From Pseudomonas deceptionensis (lineage in GTDB: Bacteria; Pseudomonadota; Gammaproteobacteria; Pseudomonadales; Pseudomonadaceae): a DNA stretch of 64,000 bases. Below the pieces are notes generated by a model. The model saw only the letters and a list, made by a program, of their open reading frames with translations. It made no database searches and had not been told where the DNA came from. Made by a program: the position numbers and the translations under genes. This document shows positions 52,231-60,442 of this stretch, one piece after another. Position 1 is the first letter of the stretch. Every line of letters starts with the position of its first letter. The stretch lies in contig NZ_FNUD01000002.1 of NCBI RefSeq assembly GCF_900106095.1, forward strand, positions 4,919,501 to 4,983,500, in the 5' to 3' direction.

Positions 52231-55086
52231 TTACTGCAGACCGTAGTGATTGTTCATGTAACTTGAATAGTGCTTCATACGGTCATTTACATAACTGGCA
52301 GGCAGGGCATTGAAGACTTTTTCCTTGCCCGACTTCATGTACAACATACCGCGATATTTATCATCAATTGAAAACAGCTGTTCAAAGAGCGGCGATTCAC
52401 CCGTTGGGCTATGGGCTTTGGCCTTGTCATCAAATGCCTTGATTAACACCTTGCGCTTCTGACTGGCGCCGCCACCAACCGCTAATGTCGGGAACAACAT
52501 TCCACTGTTCCCCTTCAATGTCGCATCATCCAATCGATGACTGGACACCGCTTCCCGCCCCGACTCTTCTATCGTACTCCCTATGGTGAACTCCCCAACA
52601 TCAGCAGTATGAACCATGGGGAAGTTTGGCCACGGGTCAACAATCACCAGTTTTTCATCACTCATCTGGCGACGGTCACCAATCACAACAAAAGCATGAT
52701 CAAGCCCCTGTGCATTAACGCGAAATACAGGTTGCTCGGTTTTGGTACTTGCCAGCAGGCTGAAAGCGATTTCCGAATGTTCACCGCAGTTCCCTGTTCG
52801 GCATTGGATATAAGCACTCGTACCCTGTTTGAATCGACGCTGCTGGAGAAATTCTTGCGGAGCCCTCTGTGATCGCCACAAATCAACGAATTGATTGGGA
52901 GAGCCTTCAATCAACAGTGTTTTGGTGATCAGGTTAGTTACATGCCCCTGTTTGAAGGAGTTGTACATTTCACTGTTCAATTCTCGGGTTTTACTACTGG
53001 GTTTTACCTCACCCCGACCGGCGTCATAGACCTTCCACGCGGGTTTCGCCTGTGGCCCATCCAGGTCAATCGCTTTTTTCTGCTCTTTGGTTAGATTACT
53101 GACGTCAATACGGACGGCCCCATCAGTGTCCATGAACGTTACCGGGTTGCCCCCAACAAACGCGTATAGATTCGGCCCATCCCTATAACCCTTGGGATCA
53201 GGATTGATCCATCGCTGCAACCAGGGCATGTAGTAACGAAGTCCATAGTAATAAAGCCCTGTGGCATCCCGCTCCTTGCCCGAATAACACAACGTGCGAT
53301 AGCTACTCTCGCTCGAATCGCCTTTTTCACTGAATGCCGTAGTGCCAAACGGGTGATAGGTTTCGCGGCTGACGACCCGGGCCTGACTGTCCAGCTCAAG
53401 GGTGCAAGATCTCAGATGGTCGCTTAGCGTGTAGCGATACTGTTGATTGGCCAACCCTTTGGGCGGTGAGCTGTTCCACTGCAGCACCTGCACACTATTG
53501 CGGCCAGCCTGTGCGCTGATGACGTACACCGTTTCGCCGCTGGCTTTGTTCATGCGAACTTCCAGCCCCGGCAAATAGCGAGTCTCGTTGATTACGGTAC
53601 GAACATTGGTTTGGACTGAGCGGATCTTGCGCTGGCGTAAGCCGTCAACATCATAAATATAGAGCTCGCTGTCATCGAGCCCCGACTCGCGCTCTACCGG
53701 TCTGACTTCGCTTAGCTGATTACGTAAGTTCCACACCAGCGTCCGCGTATTTTCCAGGGCCCGCAGATTGCCGCACATATCAAAACCCGCATCAATATCG
53801 GCTTGCGTCGGCCCCAGGCCATTGTGTTCGGGCAGGCACCGATTGCTGTATTTGGCAGCCGTCAGCACGCGTCCATTACTTTGCGGCCCCTGGTGAACCA
53901 GCTCCAGTAAATTGCCGCCTGCATCGTAACGATAGGTTTGATGATACGAGGCCACCGCTTGTGGGTCCGCTATCTGGTCTGGCCCCCGGTTGGCCCGCCC
54001 GGCCTCCCATCCTTTGGCATCGACCAACTGGTAAAGGCTGTCGTAGGTGTAATGGCTGATCGGTTCGATGCGCTGGTTTGCAAAGTAACGAACCTCCAAG
54101 GCCTTGTCCTCGATACTCAGGATATTGCCTACCGGGTCGTGGACGTAATACAAGTCCTGCAAGGCTTTCTGCTGTGGCAGGCTCGCGTACAGCCGTATAA
54201 GCCGCCCATTGCAAGGCGCGTAACCAAACACGCTGACCACACCATTGCCCGCGGTTTGATACGTTATCTCACCTTGGGCGTTGTAGTGAATATCGCGCAC
54301 CAGCACTTGAGGCTCGCCATCCTTGAGGCGCAAGTGTGTCTGGCGCAACTGCCCATCCACGTTGTGATCAAACTGCTGCTGGTTGCCCTGGGCGTCGGTT
54401 TGCATCACAAGCTCACCCAAGGCGTTGAAGAGCATCTGCGTGGTCGCGCCCTCTTCTGACTCAAGCAAGTCATCGCGATCACTCAGTGACTCTGGCCAGT
54501 GCGGCGGCTCCAGCGCCTGCAAAAAAAACTGATGCTGTTCAAGCAACGCCCCTGTAACCCCGAATGAGCTGAAGTGACAGGTGCCTGCCGGGCTATCGAG
54601 GCGAACCACTTGGCCATACTGGTTGCGAACAGCAAAAAGCTCATCCGCAGTGCCATAAAGGTAGCGCGCAATACAAGACTCAGAGCCGCCCGACGCCTGT
54701 TCAAAAACAGCCGTCGGGCGCAGCAAATGGTCGTATTCGACGTGCTGCTGACTGCCACGTCCATCCCAGCTGTGCAGCACCTGCCCGAGGTCACCGGTCA
54801 AGTTGATTCGTACACCGGCATCAACGCTCCGCGAGTTCAACAACACGCCCGACAGGGAAAACACATTCTCAAGATTGCTCGGGGTCGAAGCATCTTGTGC
54901 ATGCAACGCCCATAAGCGCGGGTCCCATTGAGCGGCGGCCCTGCCCGCTGCATCGAACTTGATTCGGTTGATACGCGCCTCGGCAACCGGGCTGCTGCCA
55001 ACACTGCAATAAGCAACCGAACGCACCGTCCGGCCCAGGGGGTCCAAAACAGCCAATGTAGGCGTGTAGCGATCCTGATTTAACAT
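52231..55086 (-). CDS. TccC-like RHS-repeat protein with C-terminal papain/transglutaminase-like toxin domain
   Basis: A 951-residue protein. The N-terminus (TPTLAVLDPLGRTVRSVAY and later DPRLWAL) is that of insecticidal toxin-complex TccC proteins. Many YD/RHS repeats follow, with the core ending near residue 655 in GLYYYGLRYYMPWLQRWINP and NPVTFMDTDGA. The unique tip (about 660-951) has Cys767 in RTGNCGEHSEIAF, His797 in GLDHAFVVIGD and Asp817 in IVDPWPNF, a papain- or transglutaminase-like triad. The tip is AT-richer than the shell, as in exchanged toxin tips. No signal, PAAR or immunity gene is adjacent, and no TcA/TcB gene is in the window. The ATG at 55086 is chosen with GAGAG upstream; a GTG at 55173 is possible. 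Confidence 0.85.
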   Translation of the reverse strand: MLNQDRYTPTLAVLDPLGRTVRSVAYCSVGSSPVAEARINRIKFDAAGRAAAQWDPRLWALHAQDASTPSNLENVFSLSGVLLNSRSVDAGVRINLTGDLGQVLHSWDGRGSQQHVEYDHLLRPTAVFEQASGGSESCIARYLYGTADELFAVRNQYGQVVRLDSPAGTCHFSSFGVTGALLEQHQFFLQALEPPHWPESLSDRDDLLESEEGATTQMLFNALGELVMQTDAQGNQQQFDHNVDGQLRQTHLRLKDGEPQVLVRDIHYNAQGEITYQTAGNGVVSVFGYAPCNGRLIRLYASLPQQKALQDLYYVHDPVGNILSIEDKALEVRYFANQRIEPISHYTYDSLYQLVDAKGWEAGRANRGPDQIADPQAVASYHQTYRYDAGGNLLELVHQGPQSNGRVLTAAKYSNRCLPEHNGLGPTQADIDAGFDMCGNLRALENTRTLVWNLRNQLSEVRPVERESGLDDSELYIYDVDGLRQRKIRSVQTNVRTVINETRYLPGLEVRMNKASGETVYVISAQAGRNSVQVLQWNSSPPKGLANQQYRYTLSDHLRSCTLELDSQARVVSRETYHPFGTTAFSEKGDSSESSYRTLCYSGKERDATGLYYYGLRYYMPWLQRWINPDPKGYRDGPNLYAFVGGNPVTFMDTDGAVRIDVSNLTKEQKKAIDLDGPQAKPAWKVYDAGRGEVKPSSKTRELNSEMYNSFKQGHVTNLITKTLLIEGSPNQFVDLWRSQRAPQEFLQQRRFKQGTSAYIQCRTGNCGEHSEIAFSLLASTKTEQPVFRVNAQGLDHAFVVIGDRRQMSDEKLVIVDPWPNFPMVHTADVGEFTIGSTIEESGREAVSSHRLDDATLKGNSGMLFPTLAVGGGASQKRKVLIKAFDDKAKAHSPTGESPLFEQLFSIDDKYRGMLYMKSGKEKVFNALPASYVNDRMKHYSSYMNNHYGLQ

Positions 55087-55323
55087 CATCAACTCTCGCA
55101 GGCAGGTAGCGGGTGGTAATCGATAGTTAATCCTTGGCGCCGCGACTCGGAGACTGTCAACTATGACAGTCACGACTAACGGTATCGCTCTCGCTCAGGT
55201 ATGGTTGGGAATTGAATCGTCCATATACATGGACAAAGGCCTAAACTTGGAAGTGAGCGGCGCGTACCGGCAAACAACCGCAGAACCCGCAGCCCACACC
55301 AGCCGTATTACGGGACCCCCGCC

Positions 55324-55788
55324 ATGTTCATCGGCGTATTACTGATCATCACCTGGCTTGTGCTGCTGCTGCGCTATCCGGCCAAGGCATTGCCGGTTTC
55401 GCTGGCTGCTGTGCTGGGACTTGCGATAGTTGCAGCATCAGTCGCATGGCTGGATCATCGCGAATCTCAGCAACTGGCACGCCTGGAGCTGCGTATCGTC
55501 TATGACCCTGTGCAGTGCCCCGCAGACCGGCCACTGCAACTCACGCTGCAAAACCGCAATACCGTGCCCTTGGCCGAACTCGGCTGGCGCATCGCGGCCT
55601 ATGCCCCCGGCGATACCGTCAACCTTGCCGACAACCTCTACACCGCCCCGCGCTACCGTGGGCCTGGCGAGCTGCAACCCGGAGCTAGCTGGCAGGACTG
55701 CCTGCCCATGCCACCCCTGCGCGCCGGTTATCGCCCGCAAACCCTCGAATTCAGAGCCGAGCGCCTGCAAGGCAGCTTTGCCAACTAA
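55324..55788 (+). CDS. Hypothetical inner-membrane protein with periplasmic domain
   Basis: A 154-residue protein with two N-terminal hydrophobic helices (about 2-18 and 25-42) and a soluble C-terminal part (PLQLTLQNRNTVPLAELGWR and GPGELQPGASWQDCLPMP) that looks like a small beta-sandwich. Relatives in pseudomonads are often labelled multidrug transporter, which the sequence does not justify. It ends 10 bases before the SDR gene, so the two are probably co-transcribed. Function unknown. Confidence 0.75.
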   Translation: MFIGVLLIITWLVLLLRYPAKALPVSLAAVLGLAIVAASVAWLDHRESQQLARLELRIVYDPVQCPADRPLQLTLQNRNTVPLAELGWRIAAYAPGDTVNLADNLYTAPRYRGPGELQPGASWQDCLPMPPLRAGYRPQTLEFRAERLQGSFAN

Positions 55789-55798
55789 GGATATTTTG

Positions 55799-56623
55799 AT
55801 GCAGCGTGTTTTGATCACCGGTTGCTCCAGCGGTATAGGCCGTGCTCTGGCCGATGCCTTCAAGGCTGCGGGGTACGAGGTCTGGGCCAGCGCCCGCAAG
55901 CCTGAGGATGTGGCCCTGTTGGCAGCAGCAGGGTTCAACGCGGTGCAACTGGACGTGAATGACAAGGAGGCGCTGGCGCAATTGGCCGAGCACCTGGCCA
56001 GCGATGACGCAGGCCTGGACGTGCTGATCAATAATGCCGGTTTCGGCGCCATGGGTCCGTTGCTCGATGGCGGCGTCGAGGGTCTGCAACAGCAGTTTGA
56101 AACCAATGTATTTTCAGTGGTCGGTGTCACCCGCGCCCTGTTTGCAGCACTGCGCCGCAACAAGGGGCTGGTGGTCAATATTGGCAGTGTCTCCGGCGTA
56201 CTGGTGACCCCGTTTGCCGGTGCTTACTGCGCCTCCAAGGCCGCCGTCCATGCCCTGAGCGATGCCCTGCGCATGGAGCTGGCACCCTTTGGCATTGACG
56301 TGCTCGAAGTGCAGCCCGGCGCCATCGACACCCGCTTCGCAAACAATGCCAGCGCACAGGCCGAGCAGTTGATTGACGAACGCTCGGCGTGGTGGCCGGT
56401 GCGTGACGGTATTCGCGCAAGGGCCAAAGCCTCGCAAGACAACCCCACTCCCGTAGCGGCCTTTGCTGATGCGGTGCTCAAGGCCGTACAAAAACCCGGG
56501 CCGCCGATGTTGCTCAGATACGGCAACGGCAGCCGTGCCATGCCATTGCTGGCCGCGCTGGTGCCGGCCCGCCTGCTGCAAAAAATCCTGATGAAGCGGT
56601 TCGGGTTGAATAAGCCCCTGTGA
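55799..56623 (+). CDS. Short-chain dehydrogenase/reductase
   Basis: A 274-residue classical SDR with the NAD(P)-binding motif TGCSSGIGRAL, NNAGFGAMGP, catalytic Ser in NIGSVSGV and Tyr-x3-Lys in YCASKAAVHAL. The Arg/Lys in ASARKPED at the cofactor loop suggests NADPH preference. The substrate is unknown. The longer open frame that begins at 55430 lies out of phase inside the upstream gene; the ATG at 55799 gives MQRVLITGCSSGIG, the normal SDR start. Confidence 0.9.
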   Translation: MQRVLITGCSSGIGRALADAFKAAGYEVWASARKPEDVALLAAAGFNAVQLDVNDKEALAQLAEHLASDDAGLDVLINNAGFGAMGPLLDGGVEGLQQQFETNVFSVVGVTRALFAALRRNKGLVVNIGSVSGVLVTPFAGAYCASKAAVHALSDALRMELAPFGIDVLEVQPGAIDTRFANNASAQAEQLIDERSAWWPVRDGIRARAKASQDNPTPVAAFADAVLKAVQKPGPPMLLRYGNGSRAMPLLAALVPARLLQKILMKRFGLNKPL

Positions 56624-56634
56624 TCAGGCGCCGT

Positions 56635-57519
56635 CTACGCATGGGCCTTCATAAAATCGATAAACACCCGCACCTTCAACGGCAGATGACGGGTGTCGGG
56701 GTACAGGGCGTAAACCCCCTGGCGGGTAAATTGCCAGCCGGGCAGTAAATGAATCAGGCGCCCCGCCTGCAAATCGTCCTCGATCAACCAGTCGGGCAGG
56801 ATCGCCACCCCCTGCCCGGTCAGGGCAAAAGCGCGCAGCACCGATGAGTTGTCAGCCTTGATCCCTGCCTTGGCGGGGTTGGGTTGCCAGGGCCTCACTG
56901 TGCCGCTGCTCACCTCGGTGATGCTCAACTCCCCTACCCGGCCATGTTCCAGCCACGGGGCCTGCTCAAGGGTTTGTACGCTGTTGACACTCGGCACGCG
57001 GGCCACAAACGCCGGTGAGGCCACGGGCAAAATCTCGAAGGTGCTCAACTGCACCGCACGATGGCTGGAGTCGAGCACGCGGCCCAGCCGCAACGCCACG
57101 TCAAAACGCTCGGAGATCAGGTCGGCATGGGTCGATGAGGTAGACAAGTGCACGTTCAGGTCAGGGTGCAACGCGCGAAACAGCTCCAGTGCGGGCACCA
57201 CTTTGGCCAGTGCATATTCCACCGTGGTGGTGATGCGCAGCGTGCCCTTGAGTTCGGTGTGGTCGCTGCGCGCTTGATCAATGGCCAGCCGGGCCGCCTC
57301 CAGCATATTCACGCAATGCAGATAAAAACGTTCGCCCGCCTCGGTCAGGGCCAGCCGCCGAGTGTTGCGCGTGAGCAAGGTGACCCCCAGTTCAGCCTCC
57401 AGCCGCTTGATGTTAAAGCTGACCACGGCACGGGTCTGGCCCAGTAAATCGGCCGCTGCGGTGAGTGAGCCGGCTTCGACCACGGCTTTGAAGGTGTCGA
57501 ATCGATCGAGGCTGACCAT
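56635..57519 (-). CDS. LysR-family regulator
   Basis: A 294-residue LysR regulator with the helix-turn-helix MVSLDRFDTFKAVVEAGSLT and RAVVSFNIKRLEAELGV. The usual AISRAI-like residues are replaced (TRAVVSFNIKRLE), as in the CrgA-like subgroup that often represses neighbouring genes. It is divergent from an MFS transporter with a perfect palindrome in the gap, so repression or activation of that transporter is the likely role. Its 3' end is 11 bases from the convergent SDR gene. Confidence 0.88.
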   Translation of the reverse strand: MVSLDRFDTFKAVVEAGSLTAAADLLGQTRAVVSFNIKRLEAELGVTLLTRNTRRLALTEAGERFYLHCVNMLEAARLAIDQARSDHTELKGTLRITTTVEYALAKVVPALELFRALHPDLNVHLSTSSTHADLISERFDVALRLGRVLDSSHRAVQLSTFEILPVASPAFVARVPSVNSVQTLEQAPWLEHGRVGELSITEVSSGTVRPWQPNPAKAGIKADNSSVLRAFALTGQGVAILPDWLIEDDLQAGRLIHLLPGWQFTRQGVYALYPDTRHLPLKVRVFIDFMKAHA

Positions 57520-57533
57520 CTGTGAACCTGCCC

Positions 57534-57556
57534 ATTGTCAAAATAATTTTGACAAT
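57534..57556. promoter_or_regulatory. Perfect palindrome in the LysR/MFS gap
   Basis: Two exactly complementary 11-base arms (ATTGTCAAAAT and ATTTTGACAAT) flank a central A; the site starts 15 bases upstream of the LysR ATG. It contains LysR-type T-N11-A spacing and is AT-rich in a GC-rich region. It is the obvious operator candidate for this regulator. Confidence 0.7.
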
Positions 57557-57628
57557 CTAGCAGCGTAAGCGGCGTTCCTCCAGGCGCAAAAGCCGCCTAC
57601 TGTTCGGCTTCTGATCAAGGAGCCGGCC

Positions 57629-58852
57629 ATGGCCTATCGCAACAAAATCGCACTGGTGTATTTGCTGGGCTTTGCGCTGGATCTGGTGAACATGTTCGCC
57701 GCCGCGATTGCCTACCCCGACATCAGTCAGGAACTGCAGGCGTCGGTCACTCAACTGGCCTGGATCGGCAATGCCTACATGCTCGGCCTGATCCTGATCA
57801 TCTTGCCCAGCGTGTGGCTGGCAGCGGTGTTTGGCGAAAAGCGCCTGATGGTGATCTCGCTGGTGCTGTTCAGCGTGGCGTCGTGGTGCGTGGCGAACGC
57901 GGCGTCGATCGAGGCACTGATTGGCTGGCGCCTGCTGCAAGGGTTGGGCGGTGGGTTGTTGATTCCGGTCGGCCAGGCCATGGCGTATCGGCACTTTCCG
58001 GTTCGCGAACGCGCCCGCCTGACCTCGGTGATTTTGCTCGTGGCGCTGCTGGTGCCTGCCCTGTCGCCGGTAGTGGGTGGCTGGATGGTGCAGACACTGT
58101 CATGGCGCTGGGTGTTTTACGCCAATTTGCCGTTGGCTTTGCTGACGCTGTTGCTGGCCGCCTGCTGGCTCAAAACCGAACCACGACCGCCTCACCCGCC
58201 GCGCCTGGACAAGGCCGGGCTGAGGGCTGGCGCCGCGCTGATGGGGCATTTGCTTAAAGGCCCGCCGCTGCAGGTGGCAATGCTCACGTACCTGTTCATC
58301 CCCGGGATTTTTATCGGCACGCAATTGGTGAGCATTTTGTATCTGCACCAACTGGGTTTTAGCGCCACGCAAACCGGCGCCCTGATGTTGCCGTGGGCCC
58401 TGGCCTCGGCGCTGGGCATCACCCTGAGCCGCTACCAGTTCAACCGCGTCGGCCCCAAGCCCTTGCTGCTGTTGGGCATGAGCGCCCAGGCACTGGGCAT
58501 TGCACTGTTGATACAGATTCAAAACACCGATCTGCTGTTGCCGATGGCGTTGTACGCACTGATGGGCTTTGGTGGCAGCCTGAGCAGCAGCACTGCGCAA
58601 AACACGGCATTTATCGACATCGCCCCCCAACACATGGGCCCCGCCAGTGCGCTGTGGAATATCAATCGTCAGTTGAGTTTTTTACTCGGCCCGGCATTGA
58701 TGATGGCCTTGTTTGGCGCCTTGACCACGATCACCTCGACGCCCCACGCCTTTGCCCTATGCTTTGCCATCGGCTGCGGGTTGACGCTGGTGCCGCTTAT
58801 CCCCGTTCTACGCCTTGATACATCCCGCGTGCTGGCCTTGCTCGCACCCTGA
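57629..58852 (+). CDS. MFS drug/metabolite transporter
   Basis: A 407-residue permease with about twelve hydrophobic helices, starting MAYRNKIALVYLLGFALDLV. Motif A-like sequence between helices 2 and 3 is weak (VFGEKRLMV), and helix 4 carries RLLQGLGGGLLIPVGQAM, typical of DHA-type exporters. Likely an exporter of a small molecule, under control of the divergent LysR protein. It ends 13 bases before the SnoaL-like gene, suggesting an operon. Confidence 0.88.
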   Translation: MAYRNKIALVYLLGFALDLVNMFAAAIAYPDISQELQASVTQLAWIGNAYMLGLILIILPSVWLAAVFGEKRLMVISLVLFSVASWCVANAASIEALIGWRLLQGLGGGLLIPVGQAMAYRHFPVRERARLTSVILLVALLVPALSPVVGGWMVQTLSWRWVFYANLPLALLTLLLAACWLKTEPRPPHPPRLDKAGLRAGAALMGHLLKGPPLQVAMLTYLFIPGIFIGTQLVSILYLHQLGFSATQTGALMLPWALASALGITLSRYQFNRVGPKPLLLLGMSAQALGIALLIQIQNTDLLLPMALYALMGFGGSLSSSTAQNTAFIDIAPQHMGPASALWNINRQLSFLLGPALMMALFGALTTITSTPHAFALCFAIGCGLTLVPLIPVLRLDTSRVLALLAP

Positions 58853-58865
58853 CCTGGAGATTCTG

Positions 58866-59261
58866 ATGACTGATTTTGCGAGCTACTTTGACCTTGTTAA
58901 CGAAACCCACGTAGAGATCGAAGGCTGGTTTTCTGGCCTGGAGCCCGGCGTGTTACCGGTGTTGCTGGGGCGTTTTTCACCCGAGTTTTCGATGATCACA
59001 CCCAGCGGTAAAGTGCTGGATGCCGACGGCGTAGAAGCGCTGTTTGAACAACTGCGCGGTGCGCGCCCCGGGTTGAAAATTTCCCTGAGCGAATTCACGG
59101 GCATCGCCCACTACGCAGGCGGTGCGGTGATCAGCTACCGGGAACTGCAGGAGGAACACAACGGCAACCGCACCGACCGCCGCGCCACCGTGGTGTTTGA
59201 ACAAGCCGCCGACGGCAAGGTGCTGTGGCGCCATTTGCATGAGACGTTCATCGCGGATTAA
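58866..59261 (+). CDS. DUF4440/SnoaL-like protein
   Basis: A 131-residue NTF2-fold protein (ASYFDLVNETHVEIEGWFSG, FSPEFSMITPSGKVLDADGV, VLWRHLHETFIAD). Such proteins are often assigned as small-molecule isomerases or binding proteins without proof. The ATG at 58866 is preferred over an in-frame start at 58815 lying in the MFS gene. Co-transcribed with the MFS transporter, so it may act on the same compound. Confidence 0.8.
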   Translation: MTDFASYFDLVNETHVEIEGWFSGLEPGVLPVLLGRFSPEFSMITPSGKVLDADGVEALFEQLRGARPGLKISLSEFTGIAHYAGGAVISYRELQEEHNGNRTDRRATVVFEQAADGKVLWRHLHETFIAD

Positions 59262-59265
59262 AACC

Positions 59266-59348
59266 GTGGGAGCGGGCCTGCTCGCGAAGGCATCATGCGG
59301 CGTGTCTCAAACACCTCCCGCCTGAATCGCTGGCAGGCCAGCTCCCAC
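59266..59348. repeat. Diverged REP pair between the SnoaL-like gene and the FUSC operon
   Basis: GTGGGAGCGGGCCTGCTCGC on the left and TGGCAGGCCAGCTCCCAC on the right; the right arm is mutated relative to the other copies. It separates convergent transcription units. Confidence 0.75.
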
Positions 59349-59367
59349 CAAAATTGAGCAGACCTGG

Positions 59368-60231
59368 TTACTCTGCTTTTTCCTGCGCCACGATCACCGT
59401 GCAGGTAGTGCCCGCCGCCAGCAGGAAACCATCGGGGATTTCATCGATGTGGATGCGCACCGGCACCCGTTGCGCCAGCCGTACCCAGTTGAACGTCGGG
59501 TTTACATCCGCCACCAGCTCACGGCTCTCAGGGTTGTCGCGGTCGTAGATACCGCGCGAGATGCTTTCTACATGCCCCTTCAGCACTTCGCCGCTCATCA
59601 TCTGCAGGTCTGCTTTGTCGCCCACACGGATGTGCGGCAGTTTGGTTTCTTCGAAGAAGCCATAAACCCAGAACGAATCCTTGTCGATCACGGCCATTTT
59701 CGGATCGCCCACCCGCGCATAGTCACCGCGATGCACGTTGAGGTTAGTCACGTAGCCATCGACCGTGGCCAACACTTTGGTGCGTTTGAGGTTGAGCTGC
59801 GCCGCGTCCAGCTGGGCCAGCGCGTGCTGGTAATCAGCCAGGGCCGAGTCGGCGATGTTGCTGGCGTCGTCACGGTTTTCGCGGGAGATCACCAGGCTGT
59901 CCATGTCCGCGCGGCGATGGGCGTTGACCTTGCGCATCTCCCAGGTGGCCTTGCGGGACGCCACCAGCGATTGCGCTTGTTTGACCACGATTTCGTAATG
60001 TTCAGGGTCGATTTCCAGCAGCACGTCGCCCTTTTTCACCAACTGGTTGTCTTTGACCGGCACGCCTGTCACATAGCCGTTAACGTCGGCCGCGACGTTG
60101 ATGATATCGGCCCGCACCCGTCCATCACGGGTCCACGGGGTGTTCATGTAATGCTCCCACAGGGTGCGGCCGATCCATATCGCAAGGGCCAGAACCAGCA
60201 AGGTGGCGAGCAGGCTGAAAAACTTTTTCAT
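59368..60231 (-). CDS. HlyD/AaeA-type efflux periplasmic adaptor
   Basis: A 287-residue adaptor with an N-terminal anchor helix (FFSLLATLLVLALAIWIG) and the family stretch NTPWTRDGRVRADIINVAAD. A lipoyl domain split around a helical hairpin and a beta-barrel (YGFFEETKLPHIRVGDKADL) follow. It is last in the OMF-FUSC-DUF1656-HlyD operon, the arrangement of aromatic-acid efflux systems related to E. coli AaeXAB. The ATG at 60231 (MKKFFSLL) is preferred over an in-frame upstream start inside the DUF1656 gene. Confidence 0.92.
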   Translation of the reverse strand: MKKFFSLLATLLVLALAIWIGRTLWEHYMNTPWTRDGRVRADIINVAADVNGYVTGVPVKDNQLVKKGDVLLEIDPEHYEIVVKQAQSLVASRKATWEMRKVNAHRRADMDSLVISRENRDDASNIADSALADYQHALAQLDAAQLNLKRTKVLATVDGYVTNLNVHRGDYARVGDPKMAVIDKDSFWVYGFFEETKLPHIRVGDKADLQMMSGEVLKGHVESISRGIYDRDNPESRELVADVNPTFNWVRLAQRVPVRIHIDEIPDGFLLAAGTTCTVIVAQEKAE

Positions 60232-60241
60232 CGGATCGGTC

Positions 60242-60442
60242 TCAACGGTAAACAGTGAGCGCCATGGCGCCAAAAAGACAGGCAAACAGGCTCAGGCGCA
60301 GCAGCGCCGGATGCCAGAAGAAGCGGTACAGGTCGTAACCGGAAAACAGTCGGTCAAAGCCCCATGCCAACCCCGCCGCGATAAAAAACATCAGGGTCAT
60401 GGTGGGCATGTAGACGCCGTGGAAGGCGATTTCACGTGGCAT
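60242..60442 (-). CDS. DUF1656 small membrane protein (AaeX-like)
   Basis: A 66-residue protein with two hydrophobic helices, starting MPREIAFHGVYMPTMTLMFF and ending RLSLFACLFGAMALTVYR. It is the usual tiny companion of FUSC efflux proteins. It overlaps the FUSC gene by 11 bases and ends 10 bases before the adaptor gene. Its role in the pump is unknown. Confidence 0.9.
   Translation of the reverse strand: MPREIAFHGVYMPTMTLMFFIAAGLAWGFDRLFSGYDLYRFFWHPALLRLSLFACLFGAMALTVYR

Noticed and set aside
52231..55086. RHS gene as part of a type VI secretion cargo locus
   Set aside because: No PAAR, VgrG or adaptor gene in the window and the N-terminus is TccC-like; contact-dependent delivery cannot be supported.
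55163..55345. Small open frame on the plus strand upstream of the 154-residue membrane protein
   Set aside because: No ribosome site and it overlaps the start of a better-supported gene.
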